Source of the DNA: Clostridiales bacterium
GTDB lineage: Bacteria; Bacillota; Clostridia; Lachnospirales; Cellulosilyticaceae
DNA: 64,000 nucleotides
Reading direction: 5' to 3'
Assembly (NCBI GenBank): GCA_019418225.1
Contig: DYCF01000001.1
Coordinates: 43,702 to 107,701 of the forward strand
The notes below the pieces were generated by a model. That model did not search any database and was not told the DNA's origin. It saw nothing but the letters and a program-made list of their open reading frames with translations. A program made the translations under genes and the position numbers. Shown here in pieces: positions 43,857 through 52,505 of the stretch (the first letter of the stretch is position 1; each line of letters begins with the position of its first letter).

Positions 43857-45863
43857 ATGAGTAGAAAAATTATGAGCAAATGGCTTATGATCTTAGGACT
43901 TAGCGCGATATATACAGTTAATACTTTTGCAGCAACAATAAGTGATGTACCAAGTTCACATTGGGCATACAATTCGATTGTAGATATTGAAGAGAGAGGA
44001 TTCATGTCATTAAATAGTGCAGGAAACTTCTTCCCAAGTGCTACAATGAACTACTTTGAGGTAGCAGATGTTATGGCAAAAGCTACAGGCTATGTAGATG
44101 TTGAAGTCAATAAGAATGTAGATGAGACATTTAAAAAGCAAATCATTGCCAACTATGAAAAACAAAAACCAACCCTAGAAGCGTATGCGAAAAAGTATAG
44201 TGCTTGGGATAAATTATATGACCAACAAGTAGCTTATCTTTTAGGTAGAGGTTATATTTCTACAAGTGACTTAGATAGCTTTGTAACATCATCAGGTAAA
44301 CAAACAATGACTAAACAAGATTTAGCTGTTTTAATTGTAAGATTCTTAGGTAAAGAAACAACAGCTAAAAATACATATAAATCAACTGGTTTTGCAGATG
44401 AAAGCAGTATTAAAGAAGCAAATAGACCACACGTAGCTTACCTTAAGAGTTTAGGACTTATTAATGGGACAGGAAACTTTGAACCAAATACAAAGGTAAC
44501 AAAAGCATTATGTGCAAAAATGTTTAGTGATGCAGCTATTTATAAAGAAAAGTCAAATGGAACAACAGGTAATTCTAACAATACAAATAATAATACAAAT
44601 GCAGCAAGTGAACAGGTTACTATTAAAAAAGTATTGACTAAAAATGCAAATGAATATTATGTATCATTAGTAAGAGGAAATAATACATCTTACTATACAA
44701 TTAAAAATACAGTACAAGTTTTAGATGCAAATGGAAAAGCTATCAATATCCTAGATGTGCCAGCAGAAACAAAAGCAACAGTTACAATTGCTCTAGAAAA
44801 TAGTACAGAATATATTACAAGCATGCGTTTAGTAGGCGATGCAACAAATAGTACAGATAACTCAGAGACAACAGGCTCAGATACAAATACAACACTTCAG
44901 ACAGTTTCAGGTACGCTTGTTGAGCCAAGTAGCAATGGCATTATGCGTATCGCACTAGCTGATGGTACAATTAAAGTGTACATTTTAGATGCAAACAATG
45001 TTACTTTCTTAAATGGTGTAGTAGCTTCAGCTGATGATATTGCAGTGGGTGATAAAGTAACACTTACGCTACAAGGAAATTCTGCGCTTAAAGTACAAGC
45101 TACAAGTTCGACGACAGGTAGTACAGGTGGAAGTAACAATAACGGTACAAATACAGGCGTATCAGCTGTAAATAGTGGTGAAGTTATAAGTAAAACATTT
45201 ACAACTAAAGGCTATGTTTTTACAGTGAAAAATGGTAGTACAGAAATGGATATTACAGTACCTTCAACAGCTAAAATCACAAGAAATAACAAAAGCAGTG
45301 AAATTGTAGACATTAGAGTAGGTGATACATTAGCTTTCACAAAAACAAATGGTGTTGTAACGGCTGTGCAAGCAACTGGTGTTAAGAAAACAGTAGAGGG
45401 AACATTAAATGCCTTTACATTATCTGCAAATCCAACGCTTACAATTAAAACATCAGCAGGGCTTGAAACTTATCATGTAGGTACAGATGCAGAATTTTAT
45501 GATCAAAAAACTAGAAAGTATATTACACTTAGAGAACTTCACTTAGGTCAAAGCTTAGAGGTTGTTTTAGATAGTAAAGAAGCTATTTCTGTAGATGTGG
45601 TATCAAACAATGGCTATGCCAACTATAAAGCAACAATTAGTGAAGTAGGTTCAGGTTATAGCTATATTGATGTAGTTGTAGATTATGACCCAATCTCAGG
45701 AGGCAGCCAAGTACCAAAACGCATTTATACACCAGTAGATTTAACAATCACATTAAATGGAAAAGTACAAAGTAGAAGTGTGCTTAGAGAAGGTATGGAG
45801 CTTGTAATAACATATGAATATTTAGATGATACAGCACCACAAAAAATTCTTATTTTAGAATAA
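43857..45863 (+). CDS. SLH-domain cell-surface protein
   Basis: This 668-residue secreted protein has a signal peptide (hydrophobic WLMILGLSAIYTVNTFAA). The N-terminal ~220 residues form an S-layer-homology region: VPSSHWAYNSIVDIEERGFM with NFFPSATMNYFEVADVMAKA, and later PHVAYLKSLGLINGTGNFEPN. SLH units bind secondary cell wall polymers, so this protein may attach to a glycan made by the locus to its left, which is inference. Asn/Thr/Ser-rich linkers separate several beta domains of ~75-90 residues (repeated VGDKVTL, VGDTLAF and LGQSLEV motifs). The start has AAAAGGGG upstream. The envelope-stress operon follows. Confidence 0.87.
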   Translation: MSRKIMSKWLMILGLSAIYTVNTFAATISDVPSSHWAYNSIVDIEERGFMSLNSAGNFFPSATMNYFEVADVMAKATGYVDVEVNKNVDETFKKQIIANYEKQKPTLEAYAKKYSAWDKLYDQQVAYLLGRGYISTSDLDSFVTSSGKQTMTKQDLAVLIVRFLGKETTAKNTYKSTGFADESSIKEANRPHVAYLKSLGLINGTGNFEPNTKVTKALCAKMFSDAAIYKEKSNGTTGNSNNTNNNTNAASEQVTIKKVLTKNANEYYVSLVRGNNTSYYTIKNTVQVLDANGKAINILDVPAETKATVTIALENSTEYITSMRLVGDATNSTDNSETTGSDTNTTLQTVSGTLVEPSSNGIMRIALADGTIKVYILDANNVTFLNGVVASADDIAVGDKVTLTLQGNSALKVQATSSTTGSTGGSNNNGTNTGVSAVNSGEVISKTFTTKGYVFTVKNGSTEMDITVPSTAKITRNNKSSEIVDIRVGDTLAFTKTNGVVTAVQATGVKKTVEGTLNAFTLSANPTLTIKTSAGLETYHVGTDAEFYDQKTRKYITLRELHLGQSLEVVLDSKEAISVDVVSNNGYANYKATISEVGSGYSYIDVVVDYDPISGGSQVPKRIYTPVDLTITLNGKVQSRSVLREGMELVITYEYLDDTAPQKILILE

Positions 45864-45899
45864 AGACTTTAGGAAAGTGTAAAGTTTCAAATTAAAACA

Positions 45900-45937
45900 A
45901 CGTAGGGGTGGCATGGAAAAGTGTGTCACCCTTACGT
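45900..45937. other. Leader hairpin upstream of the LysM gene
   Basis: ACGTAGGGGTG (45900-45910) pairs with CACCCTTACGT (45927-45937), with one G-T pair and a 16-nt loop. No T-run follows on the plus strand. It ends 26 nt before the LysM start codon. Confidence 0.5.
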
Positions 45938-45962
45938 CATTATTAAAGAAAGGAAAATGAAT

Positions 45963-46847
45963 ATGCTAGACAGAGGGCGAAGAAGCAAAAAGGTTATCAA
46001 AATATCAGATCGCAGAAGAAAAGGTCATACAGTACGAGTAGACAACCATATGATACGAATAGCAGTTGCCGTAGGAATTGTAATAGGAATTTTATTAACC
46101 TTCATGCCAAATGCATATCAAATTACTATAGATGGCACCGTAGTTGGGGCAATTAAAGATAAAAAGGTCATAGAACATGCAAAGGAGACTGTAGAAGCAC
46201 AGTTAAAAAGTGAATATGGCACAAATATACAGTTTGAAGATGATCTTGTTTTAAAAAGATATAAAGCAAATAAAAAAGATTATATCCAACCAGAATACCT
46301 TGTAAGTTATATGCGTAATTCTATGGGGATACTAATAGAATTTAAGGAAATCCTTGTAGATGGTGAATCTGTGGGGATTGTAGCTACAGATAAAGAAGTC
46401 GAAGCGTTAAAAGCGGCGCTTAAAGAAAAATATTATGGTGATAGTGATGTAGAGGTGGAGTTTGGCAAAGATGTAAAGATTGTAAATACATTTGCTAAAG
46501 AAAGTGACCTTACAAGCATTGAAAGACTTGTAGAGATTTGTAGTGCAACGACACCGAAATCTGTGACTTATACTGTGAAATCTGGGGATACATTATACGG
46601 TATAGCCCTATCTCTGGGGATAACTGTAGATAATCTTAAAAGTGCAAATCCACAGATGAATGATAAAACTGTACTTAGTATAGGCGATGAACTAAATGCC
46701 AACATTTATGAACCGCTTTTACCACTAAGAATAGTAGAAAAACAGAAAACAGAGGCACAAGGTGGAAATAAGGCGACTCAAACAGAGGCAGGAAATCAAG
46801 CTGAAAGTAGTGAGTCAAATACAAGTAAAACAAATACAAATAGCTAG
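45963..46847 (+). CDS. Membrane-anchored LysM-domain protein
   Basis: This 294-residue protein has a basic cytoplasmic N-terminus (RGRRSKKVIKISDRRRKGH), one membrane helix (about 33-53) and an extracellular part. About 130 residues of alpha/beta sequence come first, containing a pair of ITIDGTVVGAIKDKK- and ILVDGESVGIVATDKE-type strands. A LysM follows (TYTVKSGDTLYGIALSLGI, DKTVLSIGDELN), then a Gln/Ser/Thr-rich tail. LysM binds peptidoglycan. ATG 45963 has AAAGGA ~8 nt upstream. The gene immediately precedes walR and fits an envelope-homeostasis role. Confidence 0.85.
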   Translation: MLDRGRRSKKVIKISDRRRKGHTVRVDNHMIRIAVAVGIVIGILLTFMPNAYQITIDGTVVGAIKDKKVIEHAKETVEAQLKSEYGTNIQFEDDLVLKRYKANKKDYIQPEYLVSYMRNSMGILIEFKEILVDGESVGIVATDKEVEALKAALKEKYYGDSDVEVEFGKDVKIVNTFAKESDLTSIERLVEICSATTPKSVTYTVKSGDTLYGIALSLGITVDNLKSANPQMNDKTVLSIGDELNANIYEPLLPLRIVEKQKTEAQGGNKATQTEAGNQAESSESNTSKTNTNS

Positions 46848-46924
46848 TGACATATAATGATTTTATATAGGCAAATCTGTATAGGCAGAAATAATTTGAT
46901 AATATACAATAGGGGGATTATGAA

Positions 46925-47614
46925 ATGCAAAAAATCGCAGTAATTGAAGATGAAAAGACAATCTCGGACATTATTAAGTACAACCTAGAAAAAGAGGGAT
47001 ATGAAGTTCATGTGGCTTATGATGGAGAGGAAGGCTTAAGGCTTATTAATAAAGTAGACCCAGACCTTATTATGTTAGATATTATGATGCCTAAGCTTGA
47101 TGGGCTTGAAGTATGTAAAACTGTAAGACAAACTAAAAATACGCCAATTATTATGCTGACAGCAAGGGCAGATGAAATTGACAAGGTACTAGGTTTAGAA
47201 TTAGGTGCAGATGACTATATTACAAAGCCATTTGGAATGCGTGAATTAATCGCAAGAGTTAAAGCAAACCTTAGAAGAGTAAGTAGTAAGTCAATTGCAG
47301 CAGAAAATAGTAGTGATATTTTAATAGAAGATAATCTAACAATGGACCTTTCTAAATATGAAGTTTCTAAAGAAGGCAATGTAATAGATTTAACGCTTAG
47401 AGAATTTGAACTTCTTAAATTCTTATGGCTAGAAAAAGGTAAGGTCTTTTCAAGAGAAACACTTTTAGAAAAGGTTTGGGGTTATGAGTATTATGGAGAT
47501 GTAAGAACAGTAGACGTAACCATTAGAAGACTTAGAGAAAAAATAGAAGATGATGCATCAAAGGCTAGTTTTGTATTAACTAAGAGGGGTGTGGGCTACT
47601 ATTTTAAAGGATAA
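46925..47614 (+). CDS. walR: Response regulator, WalR (YycF)-like
   Basis: This 229-residue OmpR/PhoB-type regulator has receiver residues E8/D9, the phosphoacceptor D52 (DLIMLDIMMPKLDG), T80 region LTARA and K in YITKPFG. The C-terminal winged helix includes LTLREFELLKFLW and VRTVDVTIRRLREKIE. The following kinase, yycH-like and yycI-like genes identify it as WalR, the essential regulator of wall metabolism in Firmicutes. RBS AGGGGG lies 10-11 nt upstream. The kinase starts 4 nt after its stop. Confidence 0.92.
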   Translation: MQKIAVIEDEKTISDIIKYNLEKEGYEVHVAYDGEEGLRLINKVDPDLIMLDIMMPKLDGLEVCKTVRQTKNTPIIMLTARADEIDKVLGLELGADDYITKPFGMRELIARVKANLRRVSSKSIAAENSSDILIEDNLTMDLSKYEVSKEGNVIDLTLREFELLKFLWLEKGKVFSRETLLEKVWGYEYYGDVRTVDVTIRRLREKIEDDASKASFVLTKRGVGYYFKG

Positions 47615-47618
47615 GGAA

Positions 47619-49406
47619 ATGAAACTTAGTATACAAGCAAAGATTGTAATGATTTATTTATGTACGATTGTTATTATCATGCTAATCAGCGGAACTTTCA
47701 TTGTTTATTCAACAGAGCAGCGTGACTACAAACAGGTTCAAAGTGAGATGGAGCAGCTCACAGATTCCATCGCTACCAGATATGAATGGAATCAGAAACA
47801 AGATGACATTGATGAGATGCTAAAAGAGTATCTCAATTTAACAAATGGTAAAAGTAAGATTTACCGATTGGATGCTACAGGAAAGGTAGAATGGGGAACA
47901 AGTAATGCAATCCCAGAAGGCGAAACAGTATCACAAGAAGTGGTTATTCGTGCGATTAATACAAAAGAATTTGCAATGGCATCAGTGAATCACTTTGGAG
48001 GTATTTTAAGCGGTCGCAAAGAAACAGATTGTGCAAGACCTATTTTAAATGCACAAGGAGACAGCATTATAGCCATTATCTATGTTGTATCAGATATTAC
48101 TCAAATCTATGATAATATGGAACGTATTATGGGAACAATCGCAACGAGTTTAGTTGCTTCTATGTTCATTATGATTGTTTTCGGTGTATTTTTCTCAAAA
48201 ATGATTACAGCGCCAATCAAAGCATTAACAGTAAGCGCGAAGAAGCTGGCAAAGGGAAATTCCATTACGCGTATTCCAGTAGAGGCAAATGATGAAATCG
48301 GTGAGCTCACTCAAAGTTTCAATTACATGGCAAGCCAACTGAGTAATACGATGGAAGTCATTACTAGTGAGAAGAACAAGTTAGAGAAAATCTTCGAACA
48401 TATGGCAGATGGTGTGATGGCCTTTAATAGACAAGGGATGCTAATCCATGTGAACTCTGTATGTTATGATATGATTGGGGTCTTAAATATGGGCCACCGT
48501 TTTAATGCGATCTTTGAGAACATTGATGCAGAGATGGATTTTGAAAGACTTTTATTAGGTGAGGCGAATAATACTTTAGAAAAGTTGGTTGTTGTAAATG
48601 GGAAATATTTAAATATGCATTTTGATGTGTATCTCAATGCGAAGCAGGAACCAGATGGACTAGTTGTAGTCATTCAGGATGTTACCAAACAGCAAAAGCT
48701 AGATGAAATGCGAAAAGAATTTGTGGCCAATGTGTCCCATGAACTTAGAACACCACTGACGACAGTTAAGAGCTATACAGAAACTTTAATAGATGGTGCC
48801 ATTGAAGAAAAAGAGATGGCCCTTCATTTCTTAAATGTTATGGATAAAGAAACAGACCGCATGACAGCACTTGTACATGACTTATTAGAACTTTCACGTA
48901 TTGATAATAGACAGATTCAGCTTAATTTAGCAGAAATAGATATGAAGGCGCTAGTAGATGAAGTATTAGAGGCACAAATCATACATATTGATAAAAATGG
49001 TCATAAGTTAGTTTATAAAGTAGATGAGACTCAGGAATATTATATTTATGGTGATAGCACAAGAATTAAGCAAGTGCTTCATAATATCATGTCTAACGCC
49101 ATAAAATATAGTATTGACCCAGGCACAATCACTGTTTCACTTAGAAAAGAAAAAGCACGAATTATTGTAGAAGTAGCAGATACAGGTATTGGGATACCCG
49201 CATCGGATCTCGCACGTATATTTGAGCGTTTTTACCGTGTAGATAAGGCGAGGTCTAGAAAGCTAGGTGGTACAGGACTTGGTTTATCTATTGCAAAAGA
49301 ATTAGTTGAACTACATGGCGGCAATATTCGTATTGATAGTGAAATAGGAAAAGGAACAGTTGTTACATTAAATTTTCTTGATTATGATGCACCACTAAAT
49401 AACTAG
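47619..49406 (+). CDS. walK: Sensor histidine kinase, WalK (YycG)-like
   Basis: This 595-residue kinase has a first membrane helix (about 8-28), an extracellular region of ~145 residues, a second helix (about 178-200), a HAMP linker (MITAPIKALTVSAKKLAKGN), a PAS domain (about 255-355; HMADGVMAFNRQG), HisKA with His374 (ANVSHELRTPLTTVKS) and HATPase (NIMSNAIKYS, DTGIGIP, GGTGLGLSI). The order matches WalK. ATG 47619 was chosen because AAGGATAAGG precedes it. The longer frame overlaps walR. It senses wall synthesis status in known systems. Confidence 0.92.
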   Translation: MKLSIQAKIVMIYLCTIVIIMLISGTFIVYSTEQRDYKQVQSEMEQLTDSIATRYEWNQKQDDIDEMLKEYLNLTNGKSKIYRLDATGKVEWGTSNAIPEGETVSQEVVIRAINTKEFAMASVNHFGGILSGRKETDCARPILNAQGDSIIAIIYVVSDITQIYDNMERIMGTIATSLVASMFIMIVFGVFFSKMITAPIKALTVSAKKLAKGNSITRIPVEANDEIGELTQSFNYMASQLSNTMEVITSEKNKLEKIFEHMADGVMAFNRQGMLIHVNSVCYDMIGVLNMGHRFNAIFENIDAEMDFERLLLGEANNTLEKLVVVNGKYLNMHFDVYLNAKQEPDGLVVVIQDVTKQQKLDEMRKEFVANVSHELRTPLTTVKSYTETLIDGAIEEKEMALHFLNVMDKETDRMTALVHDLLELSRIDNRQIQLNLAEIDMKALVDEVLEAQIIHIDKNGHKLVYKVDETQEYYIYGDSTRIKQVLHNIMSNAIKYSIDPGTITVSLRKEKARIIVEVADTGIGIPASDLARIFERFYRVDKARSRKLGGTGLGLSIAKELVELHGGNIRIDSEIGKGTVVTLNFLDYDAPLNN

Positions 49407-49435
49407 TAACATGTGTAAAAAAAACGTTATTATGA

Positions 49436-49468
49436 TGTAATGCATTTGTAATATATATCTTATATAAT
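49436..49468 (+). promoter_or_regulatory. Perfect WalR box and -10 element inside the wal operon
   Basis: TGTAAT-GCATT-TGTAAT (49436-49452) matches the published WalR consensus TGTWAH-N5-TGTWAH exactly. A TATAAT lies 10 nt downstream (49463-49468), so the box covers the -35 position, as expected for activation. The start codon of the next gene is at 49526. A further TGTAAGTGTAAT follows the -10. Confidence 0.75.
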
Positions 49469-49525
49469 GTAAGTGTAATAAATTATCTATTAAAAAAATG
49501 TTGTTAGAAAGGGGGATTCGTAACT

Positions 49526-50074
49526 ATGAAGTGTATTAGAAAAGTCATTGTGCTACTCATGCTAAGCTTAATTGGTGTATTTGGTACAACAATTTATGCA
49601 GCGGAAGGAAACGAAGGCTCTAATGTAGTTGTTAAGTCAGAACAGAAGGATGGCAAAACCATTGAGTATTTGGCAAGCGAAGATGGGTACATCTCTCGAA
49701 TCACCCAGCCTAATAAAATTAATATGACAACTTTCGAAAGTAAAATTAATTTAATGGGTGAAGCCTCATCTCAAGGAACAGAAATCACAATAGAGATTTA
49801 TAATACAAAGACAATCACTAAAGCAGGCAAGAGCGAAACTGTATTTAAGAGTGAACCTACTTATACTTATAAACTTGGCAAAGTAGGCACAACTTGTACT
49901 TTCAACCAAATCTTAGATTTAGTTGTAAGTGACAATAAAATCGTCGTGAAGTATACAGATGCTACAGGCAAAGTAAATGATGAAATGGCATTTTATATTA
50001 CACGTGAGTCAGAAGAAAGTAAACAGCAAATTAAAAATTACGTTGTTTTTCAAAGTGTAAAAATATCTCAATAA
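49526..50074 (+). CDS. Secreted protein of unknown function inserted in the wal operon
   Basis: This 182-residue protein has a clear signal peptide (VIVLLMLSLIGVFGTTIYAA, cleavage near YAA-E). The mature part is predicted all-beta, roughly one Ig-like domain (NKINMTTFESKINLMGEA, TEITIEIYNTKTITKAG, VVSDNKIVVKYTDATGKV). I recognise no family. It sits between walK and yycH, where many Firmicutes have no gene, and has its own WalR-box promoter. AGGGGG lies ~12 nt upstream of the ATG. It may be a WalR-controlled surface sensor or feedback component (inference). Confidence 0.8.
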   Translation: MKCIRKVIVLLMLSLIGVFGTTIYAAEGNEGSNVVVKSEQKDGKTIEYLASEDGYISRITQPNKINMTTFESKINLMGEASSQGTEITIEIYNTKTITKAGKSETVFKSEPTYTYKLGKVGTTCTFNQILDLVVSDNKIVVKYTDATGKVNDEMAFYITRESEESKQQIKNYVVFQSVKISQ

Positions 50075-50087
50075 ATAAGGTGAGACG

Positions 50088-51506
50088 ATGAGAAGTAATA
50101 TACTTAAAGTATTTGTTTTAGGTATACTCATTGTAGGGTGCATATGGCAAACAACGATATTATGGCTTGGCGATCTGTCAAGCCATAATTTTTTACAACA
50201 AACTGAGTCTATGCATCATATAATAGTTCAACCTAAGGCAATATGGGTAAATGTAGGCAGCTTAGCCTATAATATCCAAGAGGTGAAAAGTGAATATGAA
50301 ACAAGGTTAACAGATGAGTTTACTGAGCAGCTTAAGGGACAGGAAATTAAACTAGAGGTAGATAAAAGTTTGACCTTTGAAGATGCATTTAATAAGCGTG
50401 GCATTATTTACGAGTATGGGACATATCTTACTTTAGATGAGATTGTGGGTATGGAAGTCACTAAATCGGCAGGAGAAATACGTATTAATAATATTTTAGT
50501 AGACTTAAGTGACTACAATGAACATAAGACCTATCTCTATTTAATAGGTAGGGAATCTGACCCAATTTACAAAGTGACACTTTCAAGTAAGTTGGAGGCA
50601 CACTATAGGGTATTGAAGAATGTTGATTTAGATAACAATGAAATCACATATCAGCCAAGTAATACATGGACAACAACGACTAAAGAATACATCCAAGGTA
50701 ATGTTTTTTTACCTAATATTAGTACCAGTACACCAATGATTTATGAACAGCTTGTGCTTACGAATAATGTACAACAAGATACAATGGAGGAAACTAAAAA
50801 CAGACTTTCAAACTATGTCAATACGTTCTTCTCCAATCCGCTTGTTAAAGAAGTAGAAAGTGCAGGAGATGGCAGTATCATTTATCGTGAAGGACAGAAA
50901 ACAAGTGTCAGATATAATCCAGTGGGAACATTGGAATTTAGTATCGCGACGGCCACAGAAGCAGACCGCTTATCAAGTGTGGAAAAGATGGTCGCTGTGA
51001 ATTCGTTTGTGGAAAAGAGTCCAAGCATTCCAAGATCTATTAAGCAGGGGCTTTACTTAAGTAACATTATAGAGCAAAAGGGAAAAGGTGAAACGACTTA
51101 TCAGTTCGATTATCAGTATGAGGGCATGAGTGTACTTCTAACGGAGCGTTTTAAAGATGAGCTTGGTATCAATGCGATGCTGGAATTAGTCGTAAAAAAT
51201 AATCAGATTGTTAAAGGAAAGTGGCTTTTACTAGACATTGAGGTAGACACTGAAGGGGCGCAGAAGAAAGGCGAACTGACAAAGAGCTTCAATAGTGTGA
51301 TTGATGATGTTTATAAAGGACAGAAATTACAAGATTTAAGGTGTAGTTACATTATTAACAGCATGAATGAACCGATTACATTTAACTGGGTAATAACATA
51401 TAGTAGTGAAGCAGATTTATCAGATAATAATACTGATAATGAAAGTAATAACATAAAGGGCAATATTACGACTGGTAATAGTGTCAATGCAAGCGTTAAA
51501 GAATAG
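50088..51506 (+). CDS. yycH: YycH-like WalK regulatory protein
   Basis: This 472-residue protein has one N-terminal membrane helix (about 7-26; VFVLGILIVGCIWQTTILWL) and a long extracellular part. Length, topology and gene order (walR-walK-x-yycH-yycI) fit YycH, which with YycI controls WalK in the membrane. Sequence similarity to Bacillus YycH is not obvious by eye, so the call rests largely on context. The extra ~30 residues at the C-terminus are Asn/Ser-rich. RBS AAGGTGAG precedes the ATG. Confidence 0.75.
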   Translation: MRSNILKVFVLGILIVGCIWQTTILWLGDLSSHNFLQQTESMHHIIVQPKAIWVNVGSLAYNIQEVKSEYETRLTDEFTEQLKGQEIKLEVDKSLTFEDAFNKRGIIYEYGTYLTLDEIVGMEVTKSAGEIRINNILVDLSDYNEHKTYLYLIGRESDPIYKVTLSSKLEAHYRVLKNVDLDNNEITYQPSNTWTTTTKEYIQGNVFLPNISTSTPMIYEQLVLTNNVQQDTMEETKNRLSNYVNTFFSNPLVKEVESAGDGSIIYREGQKTSVRYNPVGTLEFSIATATEADRLSSVEKMVAVNSFVEKSPSIPRSIKQGLYLSNIIEQKGKGETTYQFDYQYEGMSVLLTERFKDELGINAMLELVVKNNQIVKGKWLLLDIEVDTEGAQKKGELTKSFNSVIDDVYKGQKLQDLRCSYIINSMNEPITFNWVITYSSEADLSDNNTDNESNNIKGNITTGNSVNASVKE

Positions 51507-51516
51507 GGGTGAGGAG

Positions 51517-52404
51517 ATGAATGGTAGAAAGATATTAAATGAACTCATTGCTATTTTTATATTTTTAAATGTAGCGCTATTTACTTTTAATGTAATCAAG
51601 ACTGTGGCTAATTATAGATTAAGTGAAGCACGTATTAATAATGTTATTTACGCATTAGAACAAAAGCAAATTTATTTAGAAACAAAGCTTCCAAGGAATT
51701 TTGGACCTAAAGAGCAGGCAACTTTAAGTGACCTTTTAGGAAGTAGCACAACAGTAGAAAGATATGACTTAGTAAGTGCTTTATTTGGCGCTAAAAATGG
51801 GAATATTACTGTATCTAAGGATAGTAATGAGCCAGATGTTATTATTCATAAGTTTCAAGATGAAGCTTTAGAATTTAGTAGAAATACAATTACATATACA
51901 AATAGTAGTGTCCCTGATAAGGGAACGCAGAAGATTAGCATTCAAAATGCAAAAAAGGTGTGTAAGGCATTTATAAAACGGTTAAACTATAGTAAAGTTT
52001 TTGAAAATTCAGACATACAATATAGTGAAGTAGAAAATTGTCTAGAAATGACATTTTTTGAAAGACATAAAGGATTACCAGTGTTTGATACCTATATTAC
52101 TTTTGAAATCGTAGATGGCCAGATTAAAAAGGCAACAATGAAGCTTGGTAAAATAAGTAAGCTAGAAGGAGAAGTAGGCAAAAAAACTATTTACCCAATA
52201 GACTTAGTACTATTTGGCATAGATGATGATTTAGAAGTAGAAAAGCCAATTTATATTACAAATATTACACTAGGTTATAAAACGATAAATCAAAAAAATA
52301 TAGCCCTTTTAGGCGCACAACTTATACCCGTGTATAAAATAGAGTTCAAAGGTTTAAATAATCCTATATATGTGAATGCTTATACTAATAAACGAATAGA
52401 ATAA
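51517..52404 (+). CDS. yycI: YycI-like WalK regulatory protein
   Basis: This 296-residue protein has an N-terminal membrane helix (ILNELIAIFIFLNVALFTFNV) followed by an extracellular domain with the two-lobed pattern of YycI (QKISIQNAKKVCKAFIKRL, LPVFDTYITFEIVDGQIKKA and a C-terminal YKIEFKG-type strand). It follows yycH by 10 nt. ATG 51517 has GGTGAG upstream. An earlier GTG at 51481 overlaps yycH and lacks such a site. It probably forms a complex with YycH and WalK. Confidence 0.78.
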   Translation: MNGRKILNELIAIFIFLNVALFTFNVIKTVANYRLSEARINNVIYALEQKQIYLETKLPRNFGPKEQATLSDLLGSSTTVERYDLVSALFGAKNGNITVSKDSNEPDVIIHKFQDEALEFSRNTITYTNSSVPDKGTQKISIQNAKKVCKAFIKRLNYSKVFENSDIQYSEVENCLEMTFFERHKGLPVFDTYITFEIVDGQIKKATMKLGKISKLEGEVGKKTIYPIDLVLFGIDDDLEVEKPIYITNITLGYKTINQKNIALLGAQLIPVYKIEFKGLNNPIYVNAYTNKRIE

Positions 52405-52505
52405 TATTAGTAGAATAAGCTTTTTATTTAAGGTGTTTAATGATATAATACAATGTGGTATAGAGCGTAATGTTTTGTTTAAATAATTATTAAGAGGTGT
52501 TAAGG

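Noticed and set aside
45900..45937. Intrinsic terminator after the SLH gene
   Set aside because: The stem is fair but no T-run follows. Listed only as a leader hairpin.
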